From positions 1-37,356 of the forward strand of contig CABHOV010000001.1 of the NCBI GenBank assembly GCA_902168185.1: a stretch of DNA of 37,356 nucleotides. The letters are read 5' to 3'. The notes beneath the pieces are model-generated. The model ran no database searches. It saw only the letters and a list, made by a program, of their open reading frames with translations, and was not told the origin of the DNA. Positions 17,523 to 25,202 of the stretch are shown here, piece after piece. Source of the stretch: an uncultured Bacteroides sp. (GTDB lineage: Bacteria; Bacteroidota; Bacteroidia; Cytophagales; Cyclobacteriaceae). The position numbers and the translations under genes were made by a program. Within the stretch, counting starts at the first letter, position 1. Each line of letters starts with the position of its first letter.

Positions 17523-18773
17523 TTAAATTGGAATAGTTACTGTAAATATACTCCCCTTACCATGTTCGCTGGCAAAAGATATAGTGCCTTCCAGTAACTC
17601 TATATACCGTCTTACGATGTTTAGTCCAAGACCAGTGCCCTGCACATTACCGGCATTGCTTGCACGAAAAAACCGATCAAACAAATGCTTCTGATCCTCT
17701 TCCGGAATCCCGATACCTTTATCGTGAATACTAAAAATAAAATTATTATCAACATCCTCGAACTTCAATACGATTTCCTTATCTATATCTGAATATTTAC
17801 TTGCATTGGAGATCAGGTTAAAAAGTATATTTCGCAAGATGCGTGGATCAGAATAAATTTCGTTCAAAGAAGTTTCATACGCGATATCCAGTGTCTGACC
17901 CGGCTTTAACACCGGACTTAACTCTTCATGGACACCGTCCACAAATTCTTTCAAGGGTATAGATTCCTTGTTTATATCAATGACACCTTCCTCGAGCTTA
18001 CCCAATGATAAAAAGTCATTCAGAATAGAAGTAAGATGATTCACCGAAGACTTTATTCGCTGCACATGCTTATCAACTTTTTCTTTTTCACCACGGTCGT
18101 TGTATTGATTAATCAATGAAGCAGAACTTAGCACAGTACTCAACGGTGTACGAAATTCATGCGATGCTATGGAGACGAACTTGGTTTTCAATTCATTCAA
18201 CTCCCGCTCTTTCTCCAAAGATTTACGCGCCTCTTCTTCGGCTTTCTTCCGCTCTATTACTTCGTTCTCAAGTTCCTGTATAGTTTTGTGCAAGGCTTCT
18301 GTTCGCGACTGCACTTTCTTTTCGAGCTCCGCGGCATATACTATCAATTGCTCTTCACTTCGTTTGAGTGCGTCCTCGGCTTTCTTCCGTTGTGATATAT
18401 CACTGATGAAAGCCATTACCAAAATCTTGCCTTGAACTTTGGTATAGCTCAAGCTGATTTCGATAGGCACTTCCTGTCCGTCTTTCTTCAAGCCGGTAAG
18501 ATCTCTGCCGAAGCCCATTCTTCTGGGTTCGGGATGAGCGTTGAATCCTTTTCGAAAATTAATGTGTCTGCCACGGTATCGCTCAGGCAAAAGCTCTTCG
18601 AGCATCACATCCGTCAATTCATTTTTGTCGTAGCCAAAGATGTGTTCAGCAACCGGATTGGCAATTACAATTTTCCCTCCTTCGTCTACCATCAAAATCC
18701 CTTCCGACATACTCTGGAAGATCTCCCGGAAGGCATCATTCGTCACAAGCGATATAGGTACATTCACGTCCAT
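17523..18773 (-). CDS. PAS-domain histidine kinase, partner of the receiver-CRP regulator (FixL-like layout)
   Basis: The 416-residue protein has no membrane helix, so it is probably a cytoplasmic sensor kinase. Domains are PAS (about 10-130), a coiled coil (about 130-195), HisKA (SHEFRTPLS, H about 204) and HATPase (NLISNASKYS, HDKGIGIPEE, GTGLGLNIV). In the PAS domain LPERYRGRH70 and GFGR90 align with the FixL haem ligand His200 and signalling Arg220, with the same 20-residue spacing. The same motif occurs in many PAS domains with no shown haem, so haem binding is only a hypothesis. The -7-like element TAAATTTG at 18788-18781 gives a very short leader. First gene of a two-gene operon. Confidence 0.9.
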   Translation of the reverse strand: MDVNVPISLVTNDAFREIFQSMSEGILMVDEGGKIVIANPVAEHIFGYDKNELTDVMLEELLPERYRGRHINFRKGFNAHPEPRRMGFGRDLTGLKKDGQEVPIEISLSYTKVQGKILVMAFISDISQRKKAEDALKRSEEQLIVYAAELEKKVQSRTEALHKTIQELENEVIERKKAEEEARKSLEKERELNELKTKFVSIASHEFRTPLSTVLSSASLINQYNDRGEKEKVDKHVQRIKSSVNHLTSILNDFLSLGKLEEGVIDINKESIPLKEFVDGVHEELSPVLKPGQTLDIAYETSLNEIYSDPRILRNILFNLISNASKYSDIDKEIVLKFEDVDNNFIFSIHDKGIGIPEEDQKHLFDRFFRASNAGNVQGTGLGLNIVRRYIELLEGTISFASEHGKGSIFTVTIPI

Positions 18774-18780
18774 AAAGTAG

Positions 18781-18788
18781 CAAATTTA
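18781..18788 (-). promoter_or_regulatory. -7 element of the kinase-regulator operon
   Basis: On the minus strand TAAATTTG matches TAnnTTTG exactly. Transcription would start near 18777, only a few bases before the kinase ATG (18773-18771). The operator centred at 18809.5 lies about 32 bp upstream, over the expected -33 recognition region. Confidence 0.55.
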
Positions 18789-18802
18789 CTTCCTTAAATA
18801 TC

Positions 18803-18816
18803 CTGATAAAAATCAT
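18803..18816. promoter_or_regulatory. Shared FNR/CRP-type operator between usp2 and the kinase-regulator operon
   Basis: CTGATAAAAATCAT fits the NTGAYN4RTCAN box with an AAAA core. For usp2 the first T (18804) is exactly 61 nt before TTTG at 18865 (activating position). For the kinase operon it lies around -32, a position expected to block sigma-factor contact. Confidence 0.8.
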
Positions 18817-18860
18817 ACTTCCGGTTGATCAAAATTCCGATTTTGCCTTTTAAATACATT

Positions 18861-18868
18861 TATGTTTG
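18861..18868 (+). promoter_or_regulatory. -7 element of usp2
   Basis: TATGTTTG is an exact TAnnTTTG match at the conserved distance from the box. The inferred start near 18872 lies downstream of the ATG at 18870, so translation should begin at 18900. Confidence 0.7.
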
Positions 18869-18899
18869 TATGGTGAAAGAGACTTCAAAGCCCAATGCT

Positions 18900-19301
18900 A
18901 TGGCCAATACCATCTTATGTACCATCAATTTACCTGAATCTTCCAAGGAAGCGGTTCAGTGGGCAGTGACCATGGCGCAACAGCTCAAGGTTCACCTTAC
19001 GATTTTATATACTTACCGGTTGATCCAATCACAAGCCGGAGAAGTAGTGCAGTTGAAAAAAAGAATTGAAGAAGATGCCTACAAACAATTTCTTGACATT
19101 GAAAAAGAATTATTGATCGGTCGCGGCATCTCGTATGATTTCAGAACAGAGATCGGATTTATAGCCGATCGGATTGAAGACCATGCAAAGAAAAATAATC
19201 TTAACTTCCTGGTCATCGACAAAAATGTAAGTAGTCGCAGCAAAGAAACCTTCGAGGAATTAATGGAACATATACAGGTTCCAACGCTCGTTGTACCGTA
19301 A
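18900..19301 (+). CDS. Single-domain universal stress protein
   Basis: The protein of about 133 residues has a Usp fold. It starts with MANTILCTINLPESS, the usual beta-1 strand and loop, and includes the EIGFIADRIEDHAKKNNLNFLVIDK region. The canonical ATP-binding G-x2-G-x9-G-S loop is replaced by KNVSSRSKETFEELMEHI, with no glycines, so nucleotide binding is doubtful. Longer readings from 18825 or ATG 18870 are rejected because the promoter lies inside them. Divergent from the kinase-regulator operon and sharing its operator, so probably induced with the cbb3 genes. Confidence 0.8.
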   Translation: MANTILCTINLPESSKEAVQWAVTMAQQLKVHLTILYTYRLIQSQAGEVVQLKKRIEEDAYKQFLDIEKELLIGRGISYDFRTEIGFIADRIEDHAKKNNLNFLVIDKNVSSRSKETFEELMEHIQVPTLVVP

Positions 19302-19402
19302 GGTTTTCGTCATCAATCACTAATCTTCCATACTTACAAAGTAAAACGTATAGATCAGAAGTTCATGCTTCCAATCTATACTATACTTGACACTGTAAAG
19401 TG

Positions 19403-20920
19403 CTATACTTCAGCAGGAACAAGTAATCCCAGCACTTCCAGTTGCCGATGGTATAGCTTTTGTGCAAAAGCATCATCTTTAATATGATAGCGGGCGCCTA
19501 TATATTTTGTAATCTTTCCATTATCGATCACCGGTACAATGGTTGCATCCACCCAATAATGTGTACCATCCTTCTTTTTATTTTTAACAATGCCCCGAAA
19601 CGTTTGTCCTTTTTTAAGCACAGTCCACATTCGATGAAAGATCTCTTTGGGCATATCGGGATGACGAACGAAGTTATGCGGTTTACCCAGCAACTCCTCA
19701 GCACTATATTGTGACACTTCACAGAATTTAGAATTCACAAACGTAATGGTTCCATGCAAGTCTGACTCTGAAAGTATCGTAGTGATTCCAAGTACTTTCT
19801 CGCGAGTTTCCAACTGGCCTTTTATCATTGCATTTTCCTGTAGTTGTCGCGCCATCTGCTCTTGTACCGACTGGAGTTCTTCGAAATTCTGGCGTAACTC
19901 TTCTTCCTGCGACCGGAGCTCTTCCATGTGTTGCTGCGATTCATGCAACAGCTGTTGCACATTTTGATTGGTTCGCGCAGATTGGACAACGGCGCCAAAT
20001 GCCTCTGCCGATTTTTCGAGAAACTTAATTTGATGTTCTTCGAGCTTATTAAAGGAAGCCACTTCAATAACACCACTCACAACGTTATTATACTTCATGG
20101 GAACAATCACAACACAGGTAGGATTTGCATTTCCTAAACCAGATGTAATGCGAATATAGTCTTGCGGAACATCGTACAGTATCATCGTTTCCTTTTCCAG
20201 GAAACATTGTCCCGTAAGGCCTTGTCCTATACCAATGGAATGCGAAACGAATTTCTTCCGATCGAATGCATACAATGCTTTCAGATTCAACGTCTCTTCG
20301 TCACTTTCACTCAATATATATACTGACCCCTGGTTACATCCCAGGTATTTCACGAGATACCGAAGCACTTCATCCGATACCTGATCAACATTATTTACAG
20401 TACGGAGTAAATCTCCGAATGCCGCCAATCCCTGATTTTCCCAAGCCCTCTTCTCTTCTGTATTCTTCCCAGTGAAAAGCTTATCACGAAAATGCTCGAG
20501 CTGCCCGGCTACTGCTTTATTCTCAAAAGCTTCTGATACTGACGCTTCAAAGTTTTCATTCTCAAGTTCATTGATAAATTTCTCCAGAAACGTAAACTGA
20601 TCCTTTTCACGCTGCAGCTGATCTTCAATCTTCAGTTCTCGTTCGCCTATCATTCTTCCCATACTGTAAAAGAGTGTAGTCAGGAAAAAAGGTGACGTCA
20701 GAATGATCCAGTGCGTAGGGTTTGAATCATACAGAAGTTGAATACTGGCAGGTGTAAAACTGAGATCTTTGGCCAGTATATCTGTAACTATAGCAATGAC
20801 AATGAGCGCTATACCCAGAAAAAATCCAAGGTACGCCATTCTGTATTTAAAGGTGTGACTATTCAGCGCAAAAAGATTAAAGGTATAACTTGCGTTAGAC
20901 GCATTTGTATAGGATTGCAT
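19403..20920 (-). CDS. Membrane GAF-PAS sensory protein without an output domain
   Basis: The 505-residue protein has two N-terminal membrane helices (about residues 28-50 and 70-90), a linker, a GAF domain (about 170-310), a long coiled coil (about 315-375; EELRSQEEELRQNFEEL) and a C-terminal PAS domain of Aer type (about 380-495; FVNSKFCEVSQYSAEELLGKP, RHPDMP, YWVDATIVPV). No kinase, HAMP, methyl-accepting or cyclase domain is visible, so it probably acts by protein contacts or as a partner of a separate kinase. It lies left of a fifth FNR-type box (21082), about 160 bp upstream of its start. Convergent with usp2. Confidence 0.82.
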   Translation of the reverse strand: MQSYTNASNASYTFNLFALNSHTFKYRMAYLGFFLGIALIVIAIVTDILAKDLSFTPASIQLLYDSNPTHWIILTSPFFLTTLFYSMGRMIGERELKIEDQLQREKDQFTFLEKFINELENENFEASVSEAFENKAVAGQLEHFRDKLFTGKNTEEKRAWENQGLAAFGDLLRTVNNVDQVSDEVLRYLVKYLGCNQGSVYILSESDEETLNLKALYAFDRKKFVSHSIGIGQGLTGQCFLEKETMILYDVPQDYIRITSGLGNANPTCVVIVPMKYNNVVSGVIEVASFNKLEEHQIKFLEKSAEAFGAVVQSARTNQNVQQLLHESQQHMEELRSQEEELRQNFEELQSVQEQMARQLQENAMIKGQLETREKVLGITTILSESDLHGTITFVNSKFCEVSQYSAEELLGKPHNFVRHPDMPKEIFHRMWTVLKKGQTFRGIVKNKKKDGTHYWVDATIVPVIDNGKITKYIGARYHIKDDAFAQKLYHRQLEVLGLLVPAEV

Positions 20921-21081
20921 AATACTTAAAAATGTAATGAGTATTGATATATAGTTTCAATTGCAGATCAAAAGAACCAATTAACCTGGTTGCGCTTCAC
21001 AGTATCCTTCCCTATACCTATGGCTCTTGAGGGATTCGGCCATAACGGGGAGCAATTTTTACTTTTTGGATTTAAGAAAAC

Positions 21082-21095
21082 ATGATAAAAATCAG
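21082..21095. promoter_or_regulatory. Fifth FNR/CRP-type operator, upstream of the GAF-PAS gene
   Basis: ATGATAAAAATCAG has the same TGAYAAAAATCA core. The nearest minus-strand TTTG (20972-20969, TTCTTTTG) is 122 nt from the box, not 61, so its promoter relation differs from the other four. It may act from a distance, repress, or be non-functional. Confidence 0.55.
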
Positions 21096-21166
21096 AGAAC
21101 GTAAATTTCCCTGATGACTTTCACCATGACTATTACGACAGAATGTATGAAGCGATGTGTAGCAGT

Positions 21167-23323
21167 CTAATCCGGCAAAGCAAAAGCTATATAGGAGTCT
21201 CCGGATTTTGTTTTCAGTTTTCCACCGCCACACGCTATCACGACATATTGTTTTCCGCCTATGGCGTATACCGATGGCGTTGCGTATCCTGGTGCTGGTA
21301 GTGTTGTTTCCCACAGTAAGGCTCCCGTTCGTTTGCTGAACGCTCTGAACTTACCATCCTGCGTGGCTGCTATAAATAAAAGTCCACTTGCCGTTACAAC
21401 GGGTCCTCCATAATTTTCAGTACCGGTCATTGGTTTTACATTCTTGAATGCCGGGTGCTCACCCAAAGGAATGCGCCATACAATTTCTCCGGAGTTAAGA
21501 TCCACTGCATTCAATGTTCCCCACGGTGGCTTAATGGCAGGATAGCCTTCTTTGCTTACAAACTTATTATAGCCTGTAATCCTATATGGAATCTCGGTGG
21601 GATCTTTTGCAGTAGCAGAATCCGTTGCTATAAATGATTTATCCTTTAATGATTTTATATTCAGTACAAAAGCAGCAATAGCGGTGCGTTGCTCTTCCGA
21701 TAAATGCTGAAAGGAAGGCATCATTCTTCTGCCGGCTGCTACGAAGCGTATAAATGTATCGGCAGTATATTTGTTTTCAAGGTTTGTTAATGCCGGGTAG
21801 TTGCCACCACCTTCTCGATTCACACCATGACAACTACTACAATTGTTCAAATATAGTCTCTCGCCTGCAAGGGCATACGATTCTTTACCAGTCTCACTTG
21901 CCTTTACATCGGTGAGCGTAATGACCCATGGCACCTCATTTGCATTTATATACATGATACCCGTTGCCGGATCAAAGGCTGGCCCACCCCATTCGGCACC
22001 ACCGTCAAGCCCCGGGAAAAATATACTTCCTTCCCGCGAAGGCGGAGTAAACATGTGACCTTTCTGATAGCGGTCAAATTGTTTCTTCAGATCGTTATAC
22101 GAGTCTTCAGGTACCAGATCATTTAAATCCGCAGCTGTAAAAGTTTGTCGCATAAACGGAGCCGGCTTTACCGGCAGAGGCTGCGTTGGAGAAATCTTTT
22201 CACCGACTATAGCACCGGCAGGCACGGGCACTTCATTGATATCGAACAAAGGCTTACCCGTCTGGCGATCGAACATATATATAAACCCGGTCTTCGTGGG
22301 CTGTGCCACGGCATCCACCATTTTCCCTTCGTGCTGAACAGTTACAAGTGCAGGCGGTGTGGGTATATCACGATCCCATATATCATGATGTAAATATTGA
22401 AAGTGCCAGATCCGTTTACCGGTAGCAGCATCGAGCGCCAGTATACAATTTGCAAACAAGTTATTTCCTTTGCGATTGCCTCCATAAAAGTCGAATGCAG
22501 CAGAACCCGTGGGGGCAAAGAGTATACCCCGCTTCTCATCCAATGTAAAACCCGGCCACGAATTAGCGCCTCCTATGAATTTCCATGCATCCGGATTTTC
22601 CCAGGTATCATAACCATATTCACCAGGATGTGGAATGGTGTGGAAGATCCATTGCAACGCCCCTGTTTTCGTATTGTATGCACGAATGTGACCAGGCGCT
22701 GCATCTATACCTTCCGATACGCGCGTGCCTATAATAATCAGATCTTTATAAATTATACCGGGCGATGTAGCGGTAACGAACAAGTCTTTCACATCACGTC
22801 CGAGTCCTTCATGCAGATCAACTCTTCCCTCTACACCAAAAGCTTTTTGTAGTATACCTGTCGAGGCATCGACAGCATACAAGTGCGAGCCCGCTACATA
22901 GAAAATACGCTTATCCGTACCGTTGGTCCAGTAGGTGACGCCACGATTATTATTCAGTATAAAATCAAGTTCTTTATTTGCAGCAGTACGCTGCCGCGGA
23001 TCGAACACCCATTTCTCTTCTCCGGTTGCAGCATCCAACGCAATGAGTTTCAATTGTGGAGAGGTTGCATACAGTATATCATCTACGATAACTGGATTAC
23101 ACTGGATCTGTGAGTGATTGACCGTGTCAGCATCTTTCGTATGATACGTCCATGCAACTTTCAACTGATGGACATTCGCAGAATCAATTTGCGTAAGCGA
23201 TGAATATCGGATACCTTCCTTTGTTCCACCTGCAACCTTCCAGCCAGTATATTTATCCTCACGGGAACAAGCAACCAATAGAAAAATAACGAACACCAAG
23301 ATAGAACGGCTGAGCAGGTACAT
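21167..23323 (-). CDS. Quinoprotein (PQQ) dehydrogenase with inserted cytochrome c, lipoprotein
   Basis: The 718-residue protein has a lipoprotein signal (FLLVAC, lipid Cys at 19). It then has an eight-blade-type PQQ propeller with typical strands (GTKEGIRYSSLTQI, WTYHTKDADTVNHSQIQCNPVIV, VTATSPGIIYKDLIIIGTRVSEG, PAFDPATGIMYINANEVPW). A cytochrome c motif CSSCHGVNREGGG (about residues 495-507) with MMPSF as possible Met ligand is inserted before the last blades rather than at the C-terminus. The layout resembles periplasmic 'quinoprotein glucose dehydrogenase'-type enzymes that pass electrons from sugars or alcohols to the respiratory chain, possibly to the nearby cbb3 oxidase. The substrate cannot be named. 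Confidence 0.88.
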   Translation of the reverse strand: MYLLSRSILVFVIFLLVACSREDKYTGWKVAGGTKEGIRYSSLTQIDSANVHQLKVAWTYHTKDADTVNHSQIQCNPVIVDDILYATSPQLKLIALDAATGEEKWVFDPRQRTAANKELDFILNNNRGVTYWTNGTDKRIFYVAGSHLYAVDASTGILQKAFGVEGRVDLHEGLGRDVKDLFVTATSPGIIYKDLIIIGTRVSEGIDAAPGHIRAYNTKTGALQWIFHTIPHPGEYGYDTWENPDAWKFIGGANSWPGFTLDEKRGILFAPTGSAAFDFYGGNRKGNNLFANCILALDAATGKRIWHFQYLHHDIWDRDIPTPPALVTVQHEGKMVDAVAQPTKTGFIYMFDRQTGKPLFDINEVPVPAGAIVGEKISPTQPLPVKPAPFMRQTFTAADLNDLVPEDSYNDLKKQFDRYQKGHMFTPPSREGSIFFPGLDGGAEWGGPAFDPATGIMYINANEVPWVITLTDVKASETGKESYALAGERLYLNNCSSCHGVNREGGGNYPALTNLENKYTADTFIRFVAAGRRMMPSFQHLSEEQRTAIAAFVLNIKSLKDKSFIATDSATAKDPTEIPYRITGYNKFVSKEGYPAIKPPWGTLNAVDLNSGEIVWRIPLGEHPAFKNVKPMTGTENYGGPVVTASGLLFIAATQDGKFRAFSKRTGALLWETTLPAPGYATPSVYAIGGKQYVVIACGGGKLKTKSGDSYIAFALPD

Positions 23324-23392
23324 ATATACTAATTAGAGTTTAGCGCAAACTCCTAATGTAGTAAATCCCGCCGAAGAATGCATCCTGCCAAC

Positions 23393-23422
23393 TTCGGACT
23401 TTCCGACTTCCGACTTTCGGTC
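23393..23422. repeat. Short imperfect tandem repeat upstream of the dehydrogenase gene
   Basis: Three to four 8-9-bp copies related to CCGACTTT occur in a row in the gap between the dsbA-like gene end (23452) and the dehydrogenase start (23323). The outer copies are partly inverted (CGGACTT and ACTTTCGG). The function is unknown; it may form a weak hairpin. Confidence 0.4.
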
Positions 23423-23451
23423 TTCTTTAAATGTCTACGAACAATATAGCC

Positions 23452-24108
23452 CTATAAATCAAACTGCCCTACCGCTTCCATGAGTACATTGTAAGGCCTA
23501 TAGCCCACCATCATGATAGCCTTGCCTTGCGGATCAGCCATTGTCAAAGTAGGGTAGCGCCCAATCTTATGAAAGGATGCTTGCTTGAGGTCGTCACGGA
23601 AAGCGTTCTTTCCTTTCCCTGCTTTAAGGTCAAGCTCAAATTGTATTGCATCAAAATGATCCGGTTCATCTGTTGCCAGTTCGCGCGCTAGCGTCAACAA
23701 CACTTCTTCCTTTGCAATATTCATTTCGCGCACCATCACAGCTTCTCTTACTTTAAAGAGATATAGTCTTTCAGCTTTCGCAGATTGAAGGGCCGCACAC
23801 TTTACCGCGATGCACGATGGATAAGATGATGCAGGAGGGTCTTTGTGCCAGATGCTATAATTCATTTCCGTACCACTCACCTGACTGGCATGCATCCATA
23901 CAGGCCCCATTTGCAACGGTCGGGATACACTATTGATGGGATCGTTATATGTTTTCCAATCGGGAAGCATGCCACACATTATATAGCGCACATCGATCTT
24001 CGAACTATATTCTTCCAGGAACCGACTCCATTGTTTTTCAAATGCCCAGCTCCAGCAACAAAGCGGATCGGTATAATAGTGAACTATTAACCGATCCGTA
24101 TTATGCAT
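23452..24108 (-). CDS. DsbA-family thioredoxin-fold protein (FrnE/SpxH-like) lacking the second active-site cysteine
   Basis: The 218-residue protein has the DsbA-like signature VHYYTDPLCCWSWAFEKQW near the N-terminus and the matching C-terminal half GRYPTLTM with the cis-proline loop. Family members have CPWC or CSWC; here the four residues are C17-C18-W19-S20, so the resolving cysteine is serine. No signal peptide is present, suggesting a cytosolic oxidoreductase or protease-adaptor role like SpxH/YjbH. ATG 24108 is 5 nt after the catalase stop and gives the family N-terminus. An in-frame ATG at 24171 lies within the catalase gene and would add 21 lysine-rich residues with no match. Confidence 0.8.
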   Translation of the reverse strand: MHNTDRLIVHYYTDPLCCWSWAFEKQWSRFLEEYSSKIDVRYIMCGMLPDWKTYNDPINSVSRPLQMGPVWMHASQVSGTEMNYSIWHKDPPASSYPSCIAVKCAALQSAKAERLYLFKVREAVMVREMNIAKEEVLLTLARELATDEPDHFDAIQFELDLKAGKGKNAFRDDLKQASFHKIGRYPTLTMADPQGKAIMMVGYRPYNVLMEAVGQFDL

Positions 24109-24112
24109 AGCC

Positions 24113-25114
24113 CTACTTGGATTTTTTTGTTCTGGGTGTTTTTGTTTTTGCTGATATAGGTTCATCTTCACCGTCTCCGCTTAATACATATTGACTCCAT
24201 TGATTTTCGCCTTCCGTAGTAGCTGCCTTTATTTCTTCACTGCGCTCTCTACTCAGATCTTTGTTAATCTTTTGGATCAATGCATCGGTGCGATCAGTGC
24301 CTTCTATATTTTGATCTATCAAACCATTGGTTGATTCCACATGGGCAATCGGATCTTCTATATAGCGCCAGGTTTCTCCTAACTGTGGACTTGTTCCTTC
24401 ATTCCATGGTCCGCGTGCTTCCTGTCCACTCGACATATTGAAGTAAGTATTGCTGTGACGTGGATCAGCCTGCAGAATTCCAGGAGGGAAATTAGGCTGA
24501 ATTGTTTCAAGTGCTGCCTGGAACATTTGGAAGTGAGCCACTTCACGTGTCATCAAAAATGTAAGTGTATCTTTTACGTATGGATCATCTGTAAATTTCA
24601 TCAGATACTCATATACAATTTTTGCGCGCGACTCGGCTGCTATATTGGAACGAAGGTCTACCGTAAGATCTCCATTGGCATTTACATAGGTACCATTCCA
24701 AGGTATACCATGGCTATCAGTAAGCACAGGACCTCCTGCACTCTCTACCAGGAAATGCGGATTAACCATAGCTTCATGGATCACATTTTCTTTTGCAGCC
24801 TTACCTCTCAACAGTTCCATGATCTCTGCTTCATCGGCTGCATCTTTCAATTTTCCATTTACTCCGGAGAGCAACATTTGAATCGTTGCACCTACAATTT
24901 CCAAATGGCTGAATTCTTCGGTGGCTATATCCATTAACAGATCATATTTATCCGGATACGGCTCTTTGGCAGAAAACGCCTGAACAAAATATTGCATTGC
25001 TGCCTTGAGCTCTCCGTTAGGGCCACCAAATTGCTGTAGTAATAAATTCGCGAAGCGAGGGTCCGGACCTGATACCCGCGCATTAAATTGCAAGTCTTTT
25101 ACGTGATAAAACAT
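24113..25114 (-). CDS. Manganese catalase (non-haem)
   Basis: The 333-residue protein is a di-manganese catalase that disproportionates H2O2. Ligand motifs are clear: E35 in GELKAAMQY, E67-x2-H70 in TEEFSHLE, and later a Glu in KIVYEYL and a His in REVAHFQ. The ferritin-like four-helix core covers about residues 1-215, followed by a C-terminal arm (MSSGQEARGPWNEG) typical of the long form and a Lys/Thr-rich tail (TKTPRTKKSK). It is separated from the upstream alcohol dehydrogenase by 88 AT-rich bases and lies 5 nt before the DsbA-like gene, probably an operon for peroxide stress. Confidence 0.94.
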   Translation of the reverse strand: MFYHVKDLQFNARVSGPDPRFANLLLQQFGGPNGELKAAMQYFVQAFSAKEPYPDKYDLLMDIATEEFSHLEIVGATIQMLLSGVNGKLKDAADEAEIMELLRGKAAKENVIHEAMVNPHFLVESAGGPVLTDSHGIPWNGTYVNANGDLTVDLRSNIAAESRAKIVYEYLMKFTDDPYVKDTLTFLMTREVAHFQMFQAALETIQPNFPPGILQADPRHSNTYFNMSSGQEARGPWNEGTSPQLGETWRYIEDPIAHVESTNGLIDQNIEGTDRTDALIQKINKDLSRERSEEIKAATTEGENQWSQYVLSGDGEDEPISAKTKTPRTKKSK

Positions 25115-25202
25115 AAGTCTCTCTTTTAGGTGATTAAAGAATTACAAGTGACTACTATTAGGATATAGTTATATTCTATACTACATAGTAATTAGATTTT
25201 AT

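Noticed and set aside
18825-18899. Longer N-terminus for the second Usp
   Set aside because: The extension contains the -7 element and predicted start site; the Usp fold begins at MANTILC (18900).
22065-22076. TGATAGCGGTCA fits the degenerate FNR pattern
   Set aside because: It lies in the middle of the dehydrogenase coding sequence, lacks the AAAA core, and about two such matches are expected by chance in a window of this size.
24109-24171. N-terminal extension of the DsbA-like protein
   Set aside because: It lies inside the 3' end of the catalase gene and is lysine/glutamine-rich without family similarity; ATG 24108 is just after the catalase stop.
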